This document shows positions 7,225-15,901 of a stretch of 52,583 nucleotides of DNA, one piece after another. This DNA is from a virus. The position numbers and the translations under genes were made by a program. Location of the stretch: the IMG/VR virus record IMGVR_UViG_3300010371_000043, positions 1-52,583 of that record, one strand, 5' to 3'. The notes beneath the pieces are model-generated. The model saw nothing but the letters and a program-made list of their open reading frames with translations, did no database searches and was not told the DNA's origin. Every line of letters starts with the position of its first letter. The first letter of the stretch is position 1.

Positions 7225-8775
7225 CTACTGTCCTAATACGGCCTCGGCTGCTCCGGGTCCGTACCAGTCGTCAAAATGCGCAGCAAGCTGTGGATTTTTC
7301 CTTAACATATCTATCGCCGCGGGCGGCGCGCTGCTACCGGCGGCGCGGGCCCCCTTCTGCGCCGGGTTACCCCGCGCGGTGGACGTGATCGGCGCCGCGG
7401 GCGCCTCCTGCTGGGGGAACGGCACATTCAATTTCTTGTAGATATCTGCGATATCCATGTCGGGATGCGCCGCCTGTTCCGCCCGGACTGCGCGCCCTTG
7501 TTCACGCATGACTTGCGCCTGTTGCGAGGTACCCGCCGCGTTGATCTTGCGGTTGATATCGTCCTCGAACGCATCGGCACGCACCTTGGCGGCGTCCACA
7601 CGACCACCGGCCGTCGCCTGCGCAGCCCCAACACGAAAGCCGCCGGTGATGGCCGCCCGCTGGTTAGCGAGCTTGCCCTTCTCCTGTGCGACCTCGACGG
7701 CGTTCTCGTTGTTCTCGCGCTGGCTGCGCTGCTGCGCGATCCACGCGTTGCGTTGCGCCCCCTGTGACGCCCACGGAAAACGCTTGTTACCTTCTTCGAG
7801 AAGACGATCCTCGCTGGCTCTATAGTCCTCGTCGTCCTTTTTCTTCTGGTCGGCGTCGGCCTTGTCTTGGTTGCCCTTCGCTATACCCGCCTTGGCAGCG
7901 TCGACGTCGAGATCGCCCTTGCCGGCTTCACCACCCTGTGGTGCCTGCGCTTGATCCTTACCGCCGGGCGCACTGTCGTCCTCGTCATCGCTACCGTAGA
8001 ACGGCTTGGCGCCGACCTGCCGCATGGCGCCGGCAACGCCGCCGGTCTGCATGAGGCGATCGAACTGGCTGGTCTTGGACAGATCGAGGTATTGCCCGAA
8101 CTGATCCTTCGTCATATCGTAGCTGGTCTTTTTTCCCTGCGGGTCCGTGACTATGGCAGTCACGCCCCTGCCGTCGACATGAAACGTCGAAGACGAACCA
8201 TCGACGACATGAGCGCTGGCCTGCGTCGCCGCGGTGGCGGCTGCGTCGAGGTCGGGGGCCTTGCCGTCGACGCCATGGAAGGCGGCGTTGGCAAACGACT
8301 GTTTGGAGTTGAAGGCGCCGCGCTGATATTGGAGCATTTCCCACGTATCGTTCATCCCACCCTTGGCACCGCCCATCACCGTGGCGAGCAAATTGGCCTG
8401 ATTGTCGTTGGCACCTTGCGCCTTGAACGCGTCGACCCGCTGTTGTGCTTCCTGCGGGTCCTTGGCACCCTTCGACATCAGGAGGGATGCGATCATCTGC
8501 GTGCCGGGGAAAGGTCGACCGCCGGGCTGTTCCTCCGGGTTCGGGTTCGCTGCCGGCTGCTTCTGCATATCCGTGCCCGCGTTGGCAAGGTTGGAGAGCC
8601 CTTGCCCCACGGCTGCGCCGGCCCGCGCGATCGGGTTGTTGACGGGACCCGGACCATAGACTTGCTCTGGCGACTGATTACTGTCTGGAATGCCCTGATC
8701 GGGTCCCATGCTTGTCGGAGTAGCAGGGGACGCCCCGTCATCAGCCGGAATTGCCTGATCTTCGTCTTCCATCAC
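7225..8775 (-). CDS. Internal virion/tail-associated protein, 516 aa, function unknown
   Basis: An acidic, Gln/Ala/Pro-rich protein. Residues 1-100 are low complexity (DEDQAIPADDG start). A middle segment (GAKDPQEAQQRVDAFKAQGA; WEMLQYQRGAFNSKQSFANA) is helical. Residues ~290-420 are strongly charged with coiled-coil character (DKADADQKKKDDEDYRASED). It lies directly before the 1709-residue protein, 4 bases apart, and its start overlaps the end of the preceding gene (ATGA), so the group is co-translated. Position and composition fit an internal virion (ejection) protein, but no family motif is recognised. Confidence 0.7.
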   Translation of the reverse strand: MMEDEDQAIPADDGASPATPTSMGPDQGIPDSNQSPEQVYGPGPVNNPIARAGAAVGQGLSNLANAGTDMQKQPAANPNPEEQPGGRPFPGTQMIASLLMSKGAKDPQEAQQRVDAFKAQGANDNQANLLATVMGGAKGGMNDTWEMLQYQRGAFNSKQSFANAAFHGVDGKAPDLDAAATAATQASAHVVDGSSSTFHVDGRGVTAIVTDPQGKKTSYDMTKDQFGQYLDLSKTSQFDRLMQTGGVAGAMRQVGAKPFYGSDDEDDSAPGGKDQAQAPQGGEAGKGDLDVDAAKAGIAKGNQDKADADQKKKDDEDYRASEDRLLEEGNKRFPWASQGAQRNAWIAQQRSQRENNENAVEVAQEKGKLANQRAAITGGFRVGAAQATAGGRVDAAKVRADAFEDDINRKINAAGTSQQAQVMREQGRAVRAEQAAHPDMDIADIYKKLNVPFPQQEAPAAPITSTARGNPAQKGARAAGSSAPPAAIDMLRKNPQLAAHFDDWYGPGAAEAVLGQ

Positions 8776-9644
8776 TGCTCCTCGTCGGGGATCGCACCCT
8801 TGGTGTTGTCGACGTCGTTGATGCCGGCCTGCTGCGAGAGCGGGTTCTCGGACTGATCATCGAGCGGGATCGCGCGCTGCGCGAGGTCGTAAGCCTTCCC
8901 CTCGAAGTTGTTGACCGCCTGCGACGCCGGGTTCATCGGCGGGTTATTGCGCCGGTCCTCGACGTTCGGGGACCGGTTGAAGTCCTGATACCGCGGCGAC
9001 CCCACGCCGGCGCTCCCGGCCTGACTGTCCTGCTGGCCCGCAGGGAGCCCTGAGGTGGCGCCGCTGAGCCCGTGAAGCTGGTAGCCATAGGAGAGCGCGT
9101 TGTTCACCTTGGAGATCGCATCGTTGACCATCGACTGCCATTTGCTGCCACTATCACTGCTATCACTGCCTGCATCGGGAGTGCTGGCATCGCTGTCGTT
9201 ATCGCCGTCGCCATCGGTCACTAGGCCACCTTCTGCGTATCCCATGGCTTTATCCCATGCGGTAACCTGATCTTGGCTCTCGCCGCTGCCTTTGAGCATA
9301 CTGTCGTTGATGCCAGCGAGGTTCGAGGCGTTCTCACCACCGGGACCACCGACCCCGGGACCGTTGGCATTGACCGCGTCGTAGACCTGCCCCGTTGTCG
9401 GGTCCTTGGTCCACTTGCCGCTGTTCTCCCCGAGGGACGCATACATGGCGTTCTGCGATCCGGCGTCGTTCATGTTCCAGCCACCCCACTGCACTTGCCA
9501 CGGGTCGGCACCGCCCGTCGGCGTCATACCGGGGTCCTGCATGGTGGGTGGGTTCGGCGATCCGACGGCGCTGGGATTATCGCCACTACCACCGCCGCTC
9601 GCACCTGCGGCGCCATCCTGTGAGAAATCGCGAGGACCGGCCAT
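8772..9644 (-). CDS. Structural/internal virion protein, 290 aa
   Basis: A Gly/Ser/Asp-rich protein with a mostly disordered composition. It contains GYAEGGLVTDGDGDNDSDAS, an Asp-rich stretch that might bind calcium, and WQSMVNDAISKVNNALSYGY. The xxAxGGLV element is shared with the neighbouring 431-residue protein (DYAQGGLIQNFKPGG), suggesting related roles. It is coupled to both neighbours (1-base overlap upstream, 4-base overlap downstream). No enzymatic motif. Internal virion or tail component by position. Confidence 0.65.
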   Translation of the reverse strand: MAGPRDFSQDGAAGASGGGSGDNPSAVGSPNPPTMQDPGMTPTGGADPWQVQWGGWNMNDAGSQNAMYASLGENSGKWTKDPTTGQVYDAVNANGPGVGGPGGENASNLAGINDSMLKGSGESQDQVTAWDKAMGYAEGGLVTDGDGDNDSDASTPDAGSDSSDSGSKWQSMVNDAISKVNNALSYGYQLHGLSGATSGLPAGQQDSQAGSAGVGSPRYQDFNRSPNVEDRRNNPPMNPASQAVNNFEGKAYDLAQRAIPLDDQSENPLSQQAGINDVDNTKGAIPDEEQ

Positions 9645-10939
9645 CAGTGCATTCCCATCCGCTGCGTGGCTTCGTGCATCATGCGAGCCTTGCGGGTCTT
9701 CGCGATGATGTTCTGGAAGAACTCTTGGCCCTTATGTGCAACGACGTCCTTCGGCACGACGAACTCGCCGGCGTTGACGTTGGCGTGGACGTCATCCGTC
9801 TGCTGGCCGCGCGACGGCGACATGCTGGGGGTGACGGGGCCGCCCGGCTTGAAGTTCTGGATGAGACCACCCTGCGCGTAGTCGCCGCTGTTGTCCGAGT
9901 AGTCGCTGGTCGCGGTGTTATAGTCAGTCGGCAGGGCGCTGTAGTCGATGCCGCCCCCGCCATCGGTATTATCACTACCCCAATTTGGGTACAGAATGCC
10001 CGCGTCCGGTTGCGATCCGCCGCCACCGCCGCCACCGCCCATACCGGCGCTGTTGGGGTCGCCGGCGTTGCCAGTCGGCATGTCCATCCCCCACGCCGGA
10101 CCGGAATTACTGATCGGCCCATTCGGGAACGGATTGCTCGCCCCACCGCCGGACCCACCGCCGCCGTCATCCGGGAACGGATTGTTCGAGTTGCTGGTGC
10201 TGAACGAGCCACCATGCGATGTCTGGGCAACCGGCGAGAGCGGGATGCCCATCGCGGTCTTGAGATAGTCGTTGCCAACGTGCATCAGGTTGGCGCCGGT
10301 GTTGGCGTTTGCGTCCGTCGCGTTGGCCGCGCCGGTGTTCGCCGCGGTAGCGACGTTGTTGACGTTAGCAATGGCGCCCGGCAGTTGCGCGCCGACCTGC
10401 ACCGCCTCGGACCGCAGGCGCTGCCCGGTGGCGATATCGGCGTTGCGCTGGGTATTCTCTGCGCCCGCGACGTTGGCCGCGTTCTGGACCGCCGCAGCCT
10501 TGTCAAGCGCAGCGTAACGCCCTGAAGATGGGTCGATGCCGTAGGACTTCAGGGCCTCCTCGCTGTTGTGGAGCGCCGCGTCGCCAGCCTGTGCTTGGGT
10601 GGCGCCGGCTTGGCCCATGTCTACGGCCATACGCGCAGGCGAGGCGTAGCTGTTAGCGTCAGCGACGAGTTGCGCGTTCTCCGGTGCGAAGAGATTGTTG
10701 TATTGTCCAGTGAGCCCCTGCGAGAACGCGTTCATGTTCTGGGAGGTCTGGAAGAAATTCTGGACGGCCTGATTGGTGACGGACGAGGTCTGCGCGAAGA
10801 CGCCCTGCGCCCAGTTGACCATCTGGCTGGCCAAGCCCGCGGCCACGCCCGAAAGCTGATCCAGAATACCGTTTTCTGGCGTCGATACGACGGTCGGCGT
10901 GGAGGAACTAAAGCTGCTACCCGAGGATGTGCCGGCCAT
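9644..10939 (-). CDS. Structural/internal virion protein with GEFVVPKDVV motif, 431 aa
   Basis: Residues 1-200 are Ala/Gln-rich helix (LSGVAAGLASQMVNWAQGVF; QNFFQTSQNMNAFSQGLTGQ), followed by a long Gly/Ser/Asn/Pro-rich linker and a C-terminal box DDVHANVNAGEFVVPKDVVA with GQEFFQNIIAKTRKAR. I recognise the GEFVxPxDVVxxxGxxFFxxL box from the end of internal virion/tail proteins of many phages; its role is unknown. Upstream DNA has a GGGGTTT ribosome-binding region before the ATG. Part of the terminal virion-protein cluster. Confidence 0.7.
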   Translation of the reverse strand: MAGTSSGSSFSSSTPTVVSTPENGILDQLSGVAAGLASQMVNWAQGVFAQTSSVTNQAVQNFFQTSQNMNAFSQGLTGQYNNLFAPENAQLVADANSYASPARMAVDMGQAGATQAQAGDAALHNSEEALKSYGIDPSSGRYAALDKAAAVQNAANVAGAENTQRNADIATGQRLRSEAVQVGAQLPGAIANVNNVATAANTGAANATDANANTGANLMHVGNDYLKTAMGIPLSPVAQTSHGGSFSTSNSNNPFPDDGGGGSGGGASNPFPNGPISNSGPAWGMDMPTGNAGDPNSAGMGGGGGGGGSQPDAGILYPNWGSDNTDGGGGIDYSALPTDYNTATSDYSDNSGDYAQGGLIQNFKPGGPVTPSMSPSRGQQTDDVHANVNAGEFVVPKDVVAHKGQEFFQNIIAKTRKARMMHEATQRMGMH

Positions 10940-11002
10940 GGAGAAACCCCAAATTGTGCCCTTCTGGGATACGCCAGCGCCCTTAAAGCGAGGTTAACCG
11001 GC

Positions 11003-11590
11003 TCAGAAGGGGCCGGTCACGAGGAGATTGCTGGGGTCCACCAGAAATGTCGCGTCAAATTGTTTGAACGGAAAGATTGCTATTGAACTAACCGCCCCCG
11101 GGCCCCCCATCGGCATTCCCGCTTTCAATGATTTGTAGGTGCTCACCCTGACGTTCGTCTCACCTGTCAAAGGGTTCACATTGAAAAAATGTAGGTGGAA
11201 CGGGCTTTTCGGGAGGCTGGAAAACTTCAAAAGAATGTCACACGCACTAACAGGCGGGGGAAACTGTATGCCATAGCCGGCGCCGAACCCAGCCATTTCC
11301 GCGCCAGCCTCGGTGGTAAGGGTGTGCGTCAAATCCGCCGCGGTAATAATGTGGGGGAGTGGCGTTGCGCTGAATGGCGTCGTGCCGCTCTGTCTAATCA
11401 GCGTAAAGCCCGGCGTCCCACCAGCCTGATCTGGGAAATTAACAGTGAGACCATAGTTCGGCTGTAGGCCCCCGAACCCTTGAGCCCCAGATAACAGAAG
11501 CCATGAGCCGGAACCAAAATGGACACTGACGATCCGCGACAGAAAGCCCAGATTGATCGGCGTGATGCCGGATGTATCAGGTTCAGCCAC
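11003..11590 (-). CDS. Hypothetical structural protein, 195 aa
   Basis: A beta-rich, low-charge protein (FLSRIVSVHFGSGSWLLLSG; MAGFGAGYGIQFPPPVSACD) ending VDPSNLLVTGPF. Composition and place between the tail protein and internal virion genes suggest a virion surface or tail component. No family recognised. It overlaps the upstream 119-residue gene by 8 bases. Confidence 0.65.
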   Translation of the reverse strand: MAEPDTSGITPINLGFLSRIVSVHFGSGSWLLLSGAQGFGGLQPNYGLTVNFPDQAGGTPGFTLIRQSGTTPFSATPLPHIITAADLTHTLTTEAGAEMAGFGAGYGIQFPPPVSACDILLKFSSLPKSPFHLHFFNVNPLTGETNVRVSTYKSLKAGMPMGGPGAVSSIAIFPFKQFDATFLVDPSNLLVTGPF

Positions 11591-11942
11591 GATTATATGT
11601 CCACGTTTGCTTGCCGGCTTTCATGATCAACTGGTTGGTCTGCTCGACGTCGACCCAGTTCTCGCTGGTCTTGTCGCCATTCTGGAAAACGCGCACGGTC
11701 TCGGTCACGCGCTTGCTCTCGGTGAAGGACCCCGGAGCCGACGGCGAAGAAATAGTGCCACCGGTATTGTTGACGGTGGTGATCTGGTTGGTGATGGTTT
11801 GGAGCACCTGTCGCATCGTGTTGACGGTATGCACAAGGGATTGCAGGTCGGGCTGCGCAGGCGGGATCGACGGGATGTTGACCGGTTGGGGCTGGTTCTT
11901 CGGAGTGACCGGCGGGATATGACAGACTGTCGGATCGACCAT
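11583..11942 (-). CDS. Small tail-associated protein with coiled coil, 119 aa
   Basis: A Pro-rich N-terminus (residues 8-32), then a predicted trimeric-type coiled coil (LQSLVHTVNTMRQVLQTITN, ~33-58), a Gly/Ser linker, and a beta-like C-terminus ending KAGKQTWTYNRG. This short fibre-like arrangement fits an adaptor or small fibre at the tail. It lies between the large tail protein and the 195-residue gene, in the same leftward unit. Confidence 0.6.
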   Translation of the reverse strand: MVDPTVCHIPPVTPKNQPQPVNIPSIPPAQPDLQSLVHTVNTMRQVLQTITNQITTVNNTGGTISSPSAPGSFTESKRVTETVRVFQNGDKTSENWVDVEQTNQLIMKAGKQTWTYNRG

Positions 11943-11954
11943 GATTACGCGTCC

Positions 11955-14684
11955 TTAGACTTGGGCGAGGGCCTTGACGGACGTGCCCACTTGGATGTTG
12001 GAGATTGGCACGCGCGCCGTCACCTCGAAGTACCACGTCTCGTGTTTGGTATCGCCAAGGATACGCAGCAACTCCTGCGGCTTGCGAATTTCCCGCACCG
12101 TGATCAGCACGTCGTTCCCGGAGAACACCCTGATGAAACCGTACCGATCGGGAGGAAGCGTGTTCCAGAACGGGTCGTCGGTGGCATTTTCGGCCCGCAC
12201 GGGATTGAGCGCCGGCGTGCCCGGGGGGATCGTGAACTGGATGCGCATGGCAGCGAAGTTCTTCCGCGACCCCTGCTGCAGCTTCTTTGATCGCCACGTG
12301 TAGACGGTGCTCACCGGCGCCGGGTCGGAGAAGTCGTAGTAGTAGATCGCGTTGTTCTGGATAAGCAGAGCAACCGCTGACCAGTGATCAATGGTGAGGT
12401 TGTCCAGCAACAGTCCGTTCGGATTATCGAGTAGGTTGAACCCAATGCGGTGCCCACCCGGCTGAGGCCAGATCGTAAAGCTCTGAGTATCTGTCGAGCT
12501 AAGCTCGATAGTAAAGCCCCTGTCAGCCTCGCTGGCGTCACCATTGCGAATACTCCCCATGGCAAAATATTGCGAGACGAGGAAGATCGCATTGAGGTTC
12601 TTCTGCGAAGTGAGTTGTTGCCACTTTTCGCGCGTGATCCACGTTTCACTGGTGTTCATTACCTGACCGAACTGCGTGACGAGGATCAGCCCGTTTCGCG
12701 AGGCATAATAGACCCCCGTGGTATTGCCGAGGATGCTCTTGCGCGAATGGCAGGGTTCACTGTTCTGAACTTTCACTGTTGACATGGAGCCCGGCGCAAC
12801 GCCTGTGGCGATGTAGGGGGCGCCAGTCGTGCAGGCGACGACACTCGATGCGGTGACGCCGAGACCGACGATCGGATATTCGGTCGTCAACGTATAGGAC
12901 GCAGGCCACGCGTGCGGCCGATACGGTTCGGCGAACCAGATTTCATTGCCGACCCAGCCGACGGACATTCCGTTCGGCATGGAGATAATCCCCTGCAGAC
13001 CGGGCGGCGGTGGGGTCCATAGCTGGCTCTGCAGTTGGAAGTTCCCCACGATCACGTCATCGGTGATGATGTCGGAATACACCGCTGTGGAGATATCCAT
13101 GTCCGCGATCCAGAAGAACGTCGTCGGACCCGCCTGCGAGGTGATGGTGCGGTAGAGGCGAATTTTCGTGAGGTTGCGGACGACGCCAAGCTGATCGGGT
13201 GGCGGCTCGAACAGATTGATGGTCCACGTCCCATTCGACCAGCCGGTCTCTACCGTCGCCGGGCTGGGGGCGCTCTCCTCGTCATATTCGGTGAGATACG
13301 TGTAGACGTAGCCGCGCGCCTCCAAAACGGACGAGGACGTGAGATCGCCCCACACTTGCAACTCGGCGAACCCAACCGATAGTTGATTGATCACCGGCGG
13401 GGCGCCGTTCGCGAACGTGTTCAGGCTGACGACGCCCTTCGAGCCAGCGTCATCGGCGACCTGCACCGAGAACGCCGTGTCGGTCATGTAGCCGATCCAG
13501 TATTGCACATTCATCAAGAGCCCAGTCGGGTTGACGAACGCGCTGGATACCTGTGCGCCGGCGGTGACGCCCGTGACCAGCGCACCGAGATTTTGTAGCT
13601 CGTGCGGCGAGCCATTGAGATCGTTGTAGAGCACCCCCACGACCTGTGCCGCGGTGTTGGTGGACGCCGGCATGAGCGTGATGTCGTTGAGGATCATCGC
13701 GCCCTGCGGCGTGATCGGCACAAGATAGAGAATATTAGACCCGGGGTCCCCTGTTTTGGTCGACGTAGTCGTCGGGAAGCCAAGCGTCACTGCATCGCCG
13801 CCGCCGCTTACCGTCACACCGGGCGCGCAGCCGGGCGCCGGGACGCCGAGGAGCCACGCCGGCTGGCCTGCCTCGATGCGGGCGCGGGTGTTATACATCG
13901 GGGGTAGGGAAGGGCTGGCGAAATAGTAGCGGTCGAACGTGTCATCCACCACCGGCGATCGCATAACGTCGGTGTCGGGATCGACGAACTCCATCCAGAT
14001 GCTGGCGCCCGTGATCGAGCTATCGAATGTCTGGTTGAGGCCGCCATTGAGGACGCTGGTGGCGTTACCGCCGTTGGTCCACTGCATCCGCACGCCGCCG
14101 GTGCTCTCGCTTACCGTCGTGGTGTTATAAGCAGCGCCAAAGGTCGGTGCATTCACTTGGATGCGCACCGGCCCGATGGCGAGAATATTAGTCGTCTGTG
14201 GCGAGGTCTGATCAATCGCGGGGTTGGCGATGGTGCCCGTCCCGTAGGAGACACCCTCATTGGTCGCAAGACCGTTATCTTGCGTCAAGGCCGCGAACAG
14301 GTTGGTGGCCGCGTTCACGGTGCTCCCGCCGATATTCACGTCATAGGCGTTTGTTACCGTGGCGGTAAACTTATAGGTTTCCTCGCCGATGAAGACCGTG
14401 TCGCCTTCGAGTGGCGTCGACAGGAATGTGAGGAGGGCGGTCGCCACCGCCTGCACCGTCGAGGGCAGGCGGTACGCGAATTTGGCGGCGGTGTTCGTCA
14501 GGTTGCGCAACAGCTTCGGCTGACGCCAGCCGGCCAGTTCACCCGAGAAAAGATAGGTGTCCAGCGCCGATGTGGCTTGGCCGTCCGGGAGTAATCTATC
14601 CGACCACGCGGGCAACTGCCCCCCAAATTGTTGTAATTTAAAGCTGTCCGGTTTCGACGGCGGATTTGGTCCCTGCTGCGCCAT
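11955..14684 (-). CDS. Large tail (nozzle/hub-like) structural protein, 909 aa
   Basis: A beta-rich protein typical in size and composition of the large tail proteins that close the short tail of podoviruses. Elements I recognise from such proteins include EARGYVYTYLTEYDEESAPS (~residue 455) and IWFAEPYRPHAWP (~590), then VASRNG-like blades (GVYYASRNGLILVTQFGQV) that suggest a propeller. The C-terminus (AAMRIQFTIPPGT; WYFEVTARVPISNIQVGTS) is beta sandwich-like. No enzymatic motif is seen. Its first 47 bases overlap the end of the endonuclease VII-like gene upstream. Confident as a tail structural protein; the nozzle assignment is inference from size, context and motif memory. Confidence 0.7.
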   Translation of the reverse strand: MAQQGPNPPSKPDSFKLQQFGGQLPAWSDRLLPDGQATSALDTYLFSGELAGWRQPKLLRNLTNTAAKFAYRLPSTVQAVATALLTFLSTPLEGDTVFIGEETYKFTATVTNAYDVNIGGSTVNAATNLFAALTQDNGLATNEGVSYGTGTIANPAIDQTSPQTTNILAIGPVRIQVNAPTFGAAYNTTTVSESTGGVRMQWTNGGNATSVLNGGLNQTFDSSITGASIWMEFVDPDTDVMRSPVVDDTFDRYYFASPSLPPMYNTRARIEAGQPAWLLGVPAPGCAPGVTVSGGGDAVTLGFPTTTSTKTGDPGSNILYLVPITPQGAMILNDITLMPASTNTAAQVVGVLYNDLNGSPHELQNLGALVTGVTAGAQVSSAFVNPTGLLMNVQYWIGYMTDTAFSVQVADDAGSKGVVSLNTFANGAPPVINQLSVGFAELQVWGDLTSSSVLEARGYVYTYLTEYDEESAPSPATVETGWSNGTWTINLFEPPPDQLGVVRNLTKIRLYRTITSQAGPTTFFWIADMDISTAVYSDIITDDVIVGNFQLQSQLWTPPPPGLQGIISMPNGMSVGWVGNEIWFAEPYRPHAWPASYTLTTEYPIVGLGVTASSVVACTTGAPYIATGVAPGSMSTVKVQNSEPCHSRKSILGNTTGVYYASRNGLILVTQFGQVMNTSETWITREKWQQLTSQKNLNAIFLVSQYFAMGSIRNGDASEADRGFTIELSSTDTQSFTIWPQPGGHRIGFNLLDNPNGLLLDNLTIDHWSAVALLIQNNAIYYYDFSDPAPVSTVYTWRSKKLQQGSRKNFAAMRIQFTIPPGTPALNPVRAENATDDPFWNTLPPDRYGFIRVFSGNDVLITVREIRKPQELLRILGDTKHETWYFEVTARVPISNIQVGTSVKALAQV
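14353..14369. promoter_or_regulatory. Dispersed palindrome copy 3 (one mismatch), intragenic
   Basis: GTTACCG-TGG-CGGTAAA: the last base departs from the consensus. It lies inside the 909-residue tail gene, encoding FTATVT. The imperfect arm may mark a decayed or weaker site. Confidence 0.45.
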
Positions 14685-15093
14685 TTAAATACTCGGCTCC
14701 CGCCAGTAGGTGGTTGGGTTTATCGCGTGCGTGACCCAACATTCTATTACAGTGGTGACAAAGAATACCCCGAACTCGGCTCGTTTGGTGATCGTGATCC
14801 GTCGCCCAGTTCTTGCCGCCCGGCTGATCCGTCCGGCAGATGGCACACTTAGACCCCTGATTGGTAAAAATTTCATTCCATGCTTCGGGGGTAAGCCCAT
14901 AGTGACGTTTAAGATCGTGTTTTCGCATACTCACCCGGTATCTCTCCGGGTTCTTTAGCCGCCATAACTTTCCCTGTAGTCGCGCCCGTTCACGGCCTTC
15001 GGGTGACGTGAGATACGCTCCGCGCGTCACCTTTCGCTTTGCTTTTCCGTGGGATGACTGGCTGTAGCGCCGTTTTGCTTCGGACGCCGCCAT
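14638..15093 (-). CDS. Endonuclease VII-type HNH nuclease (free-standing)
   Basis: 151 residues. The C-terminal half carries the complete recombination endonuclease VII / HNH pattern: Cys83 and Cys86 (CAIC), the DHDH box at 99-102, Cys112 and Cys115 (CHHC), a treble-clef zinc site with the His-metal motif. The typical lead-in KRHYGLTPEAWNEIF is at 62-76. Residues 8-40 contain SPEGRERAR-type basic repeats. Such genes act either as Holliday-junction resolvases or as mobile homing-type nucleases. It sits between structural genes, overlapping the start of the tail gene by 47 bases, which fits a mobile insertion. It starts in a TAATG overlap with the upstream gene stop. Confidence 0.85.
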   Translation of the reverse strand: MAASEAKRRYSQSSHGKAKRKVTRGAYLTSPEGRERARLQGKLWRLKNPERYRVSMRKHDLKRHYGLTPEAWNEIFTNQGSKCAICRTDQPGGKNWATDHDHQTSRVRGILCHHCNRMLGHARDKPNHLLAGAEYLNGAAGTKSAVETGQL

Positions 15094-15716
15094 TATCCTC
15101 GGCTGACCCCCGCGACCACGCCATTGGGCGCGTCGATGGTAGGATCGGGTACTGCGTCACCCGGACGATAAACCGGCGTTGTATAGCCCTCTTTCGTGCG
15201 GTCCTCCGTTGGAACGGGCCGCATGGCCTGCTGGGCCTGCGCCCGAGCGACGGCACGACGACCGGCTTCAAGTTCCTCTTCCCGCCGCGATAGCTGGCGC
15301 TCCGTCATCGGGGGCGGCACATAGGGCGCGGGCTTCTTCTCGGCGTGCTTGCGCATCGCTTCGAGGAGGGCGTCACGACCCTGCGAGGCGATCGCCGCGA
15401 GGGAGATTTCGGGCTCCGGTATCTCAACCGGCGCGTTCGAGGTGGGTCGTCCCTCCATAGCGGCAGCAACCTGCTCGTCGAGCGCCTTCGCGGCAGCGAC
15501 GGCCTCAGCCTGCGCGGCTTCCTCCGCGAGAGCGTCCGCCTTTGTAGGCCCCTGCTGCTGATCCACTGATGCTTCCACCAGCGTCTCCTCGTTCGTTTCC
15601 TGCACTTCCGGCATTGACTTCTCCTGTGGATGCTCCGGGGGTTGTGGAGCGGTAGGCGCCGTGATCGGCGCGTTCAGACCGGCCCTGTGAGAGCCGTGAT
15701 GCTTGTTCTTGGACAT
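15093..15716 (-). CDS. Ala/Glu-rich hypothetical protein, 207 aa
   Basis: I chose the start MSKNKHHGSHRAGLNAP because the upstream extension of this frame is antisense-like, Arg-rich, and fully overlaps the 59-residue gene. The protein is Pro-rich at 15-35, acidic at 36-60, helical and Ala-rich at 60-90, and has a coiled-coil-like basic helix (TERQLSRREEELEAGRRAVA, ~140-160) before a disordered tail. It may be a minor virion or assembly protein. Function unknown. Confidence 0.6.
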   Translation of the reverse strand: MSKNKHHGSHRAGLNAPITAPTAPQPPEHPQEKSMPEVQETNEETLVEASVDQQQGPTKADALAEEAAQAEAVAAAKALDEQVAAAMEGRPTSNAPVEIPEPEISLAAIASQGRDALLEAMRKHAEKKPAPYVPPPMTERQLSRREEELEAGRRAVARAQAQQAMRPVPTEDRTKEGYTTPVYRPGDAVPDPTIDAPNGVVAGVSRG

Positions 15717-15721
15717 GCCGC

Positions 15722-15901
15722 TTACTTCCCACGGGCTTTGGCGAATGTCTGGGCAAGACGCGCTTCCTTGCCGAGTTTGCCGGGCGCGTTGCGCTCCTTG
15801 GCGGCGTAAGCAGCAGTGCTCATACCTGCGCGTTCGGCCTTGGCCTTGAACACCCCCTTGCGAGAAGGCTTCACGGCGTCTTTCATCCAGTTGGCACTCA
15901 T
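15722..15901 (-). CDS. Small basic phage protein (59 aa)
   Basis: MSANWMKDAVKPSRKGVFKA, then AERAGMSTAAYAAKERN and a basic end (LAQTFAKARGK). This closely resembles a widespread family of small phage proteins of the form WIxxAIKxPGx...AAKxAGMSTxAYA, whose function is unknown. The start at 15901 overlaps the stop of the upstream gene (ATGA), so it is preferred over the in-frame start at 15946. Confidence 0.75.
   Translation of the reverse strand: MSANWMKDAVKPSRKGVFKAKAERAGMSTAAYAAKERNAPGKLGKEARLAQTFAKARGK

Noticed and set aside
9256-9270. A possible further copy of the GTTACCG dyad at the GCGGTAACC sequence
   Set aside because: Only one arm is present; the left arm differs at several positions.
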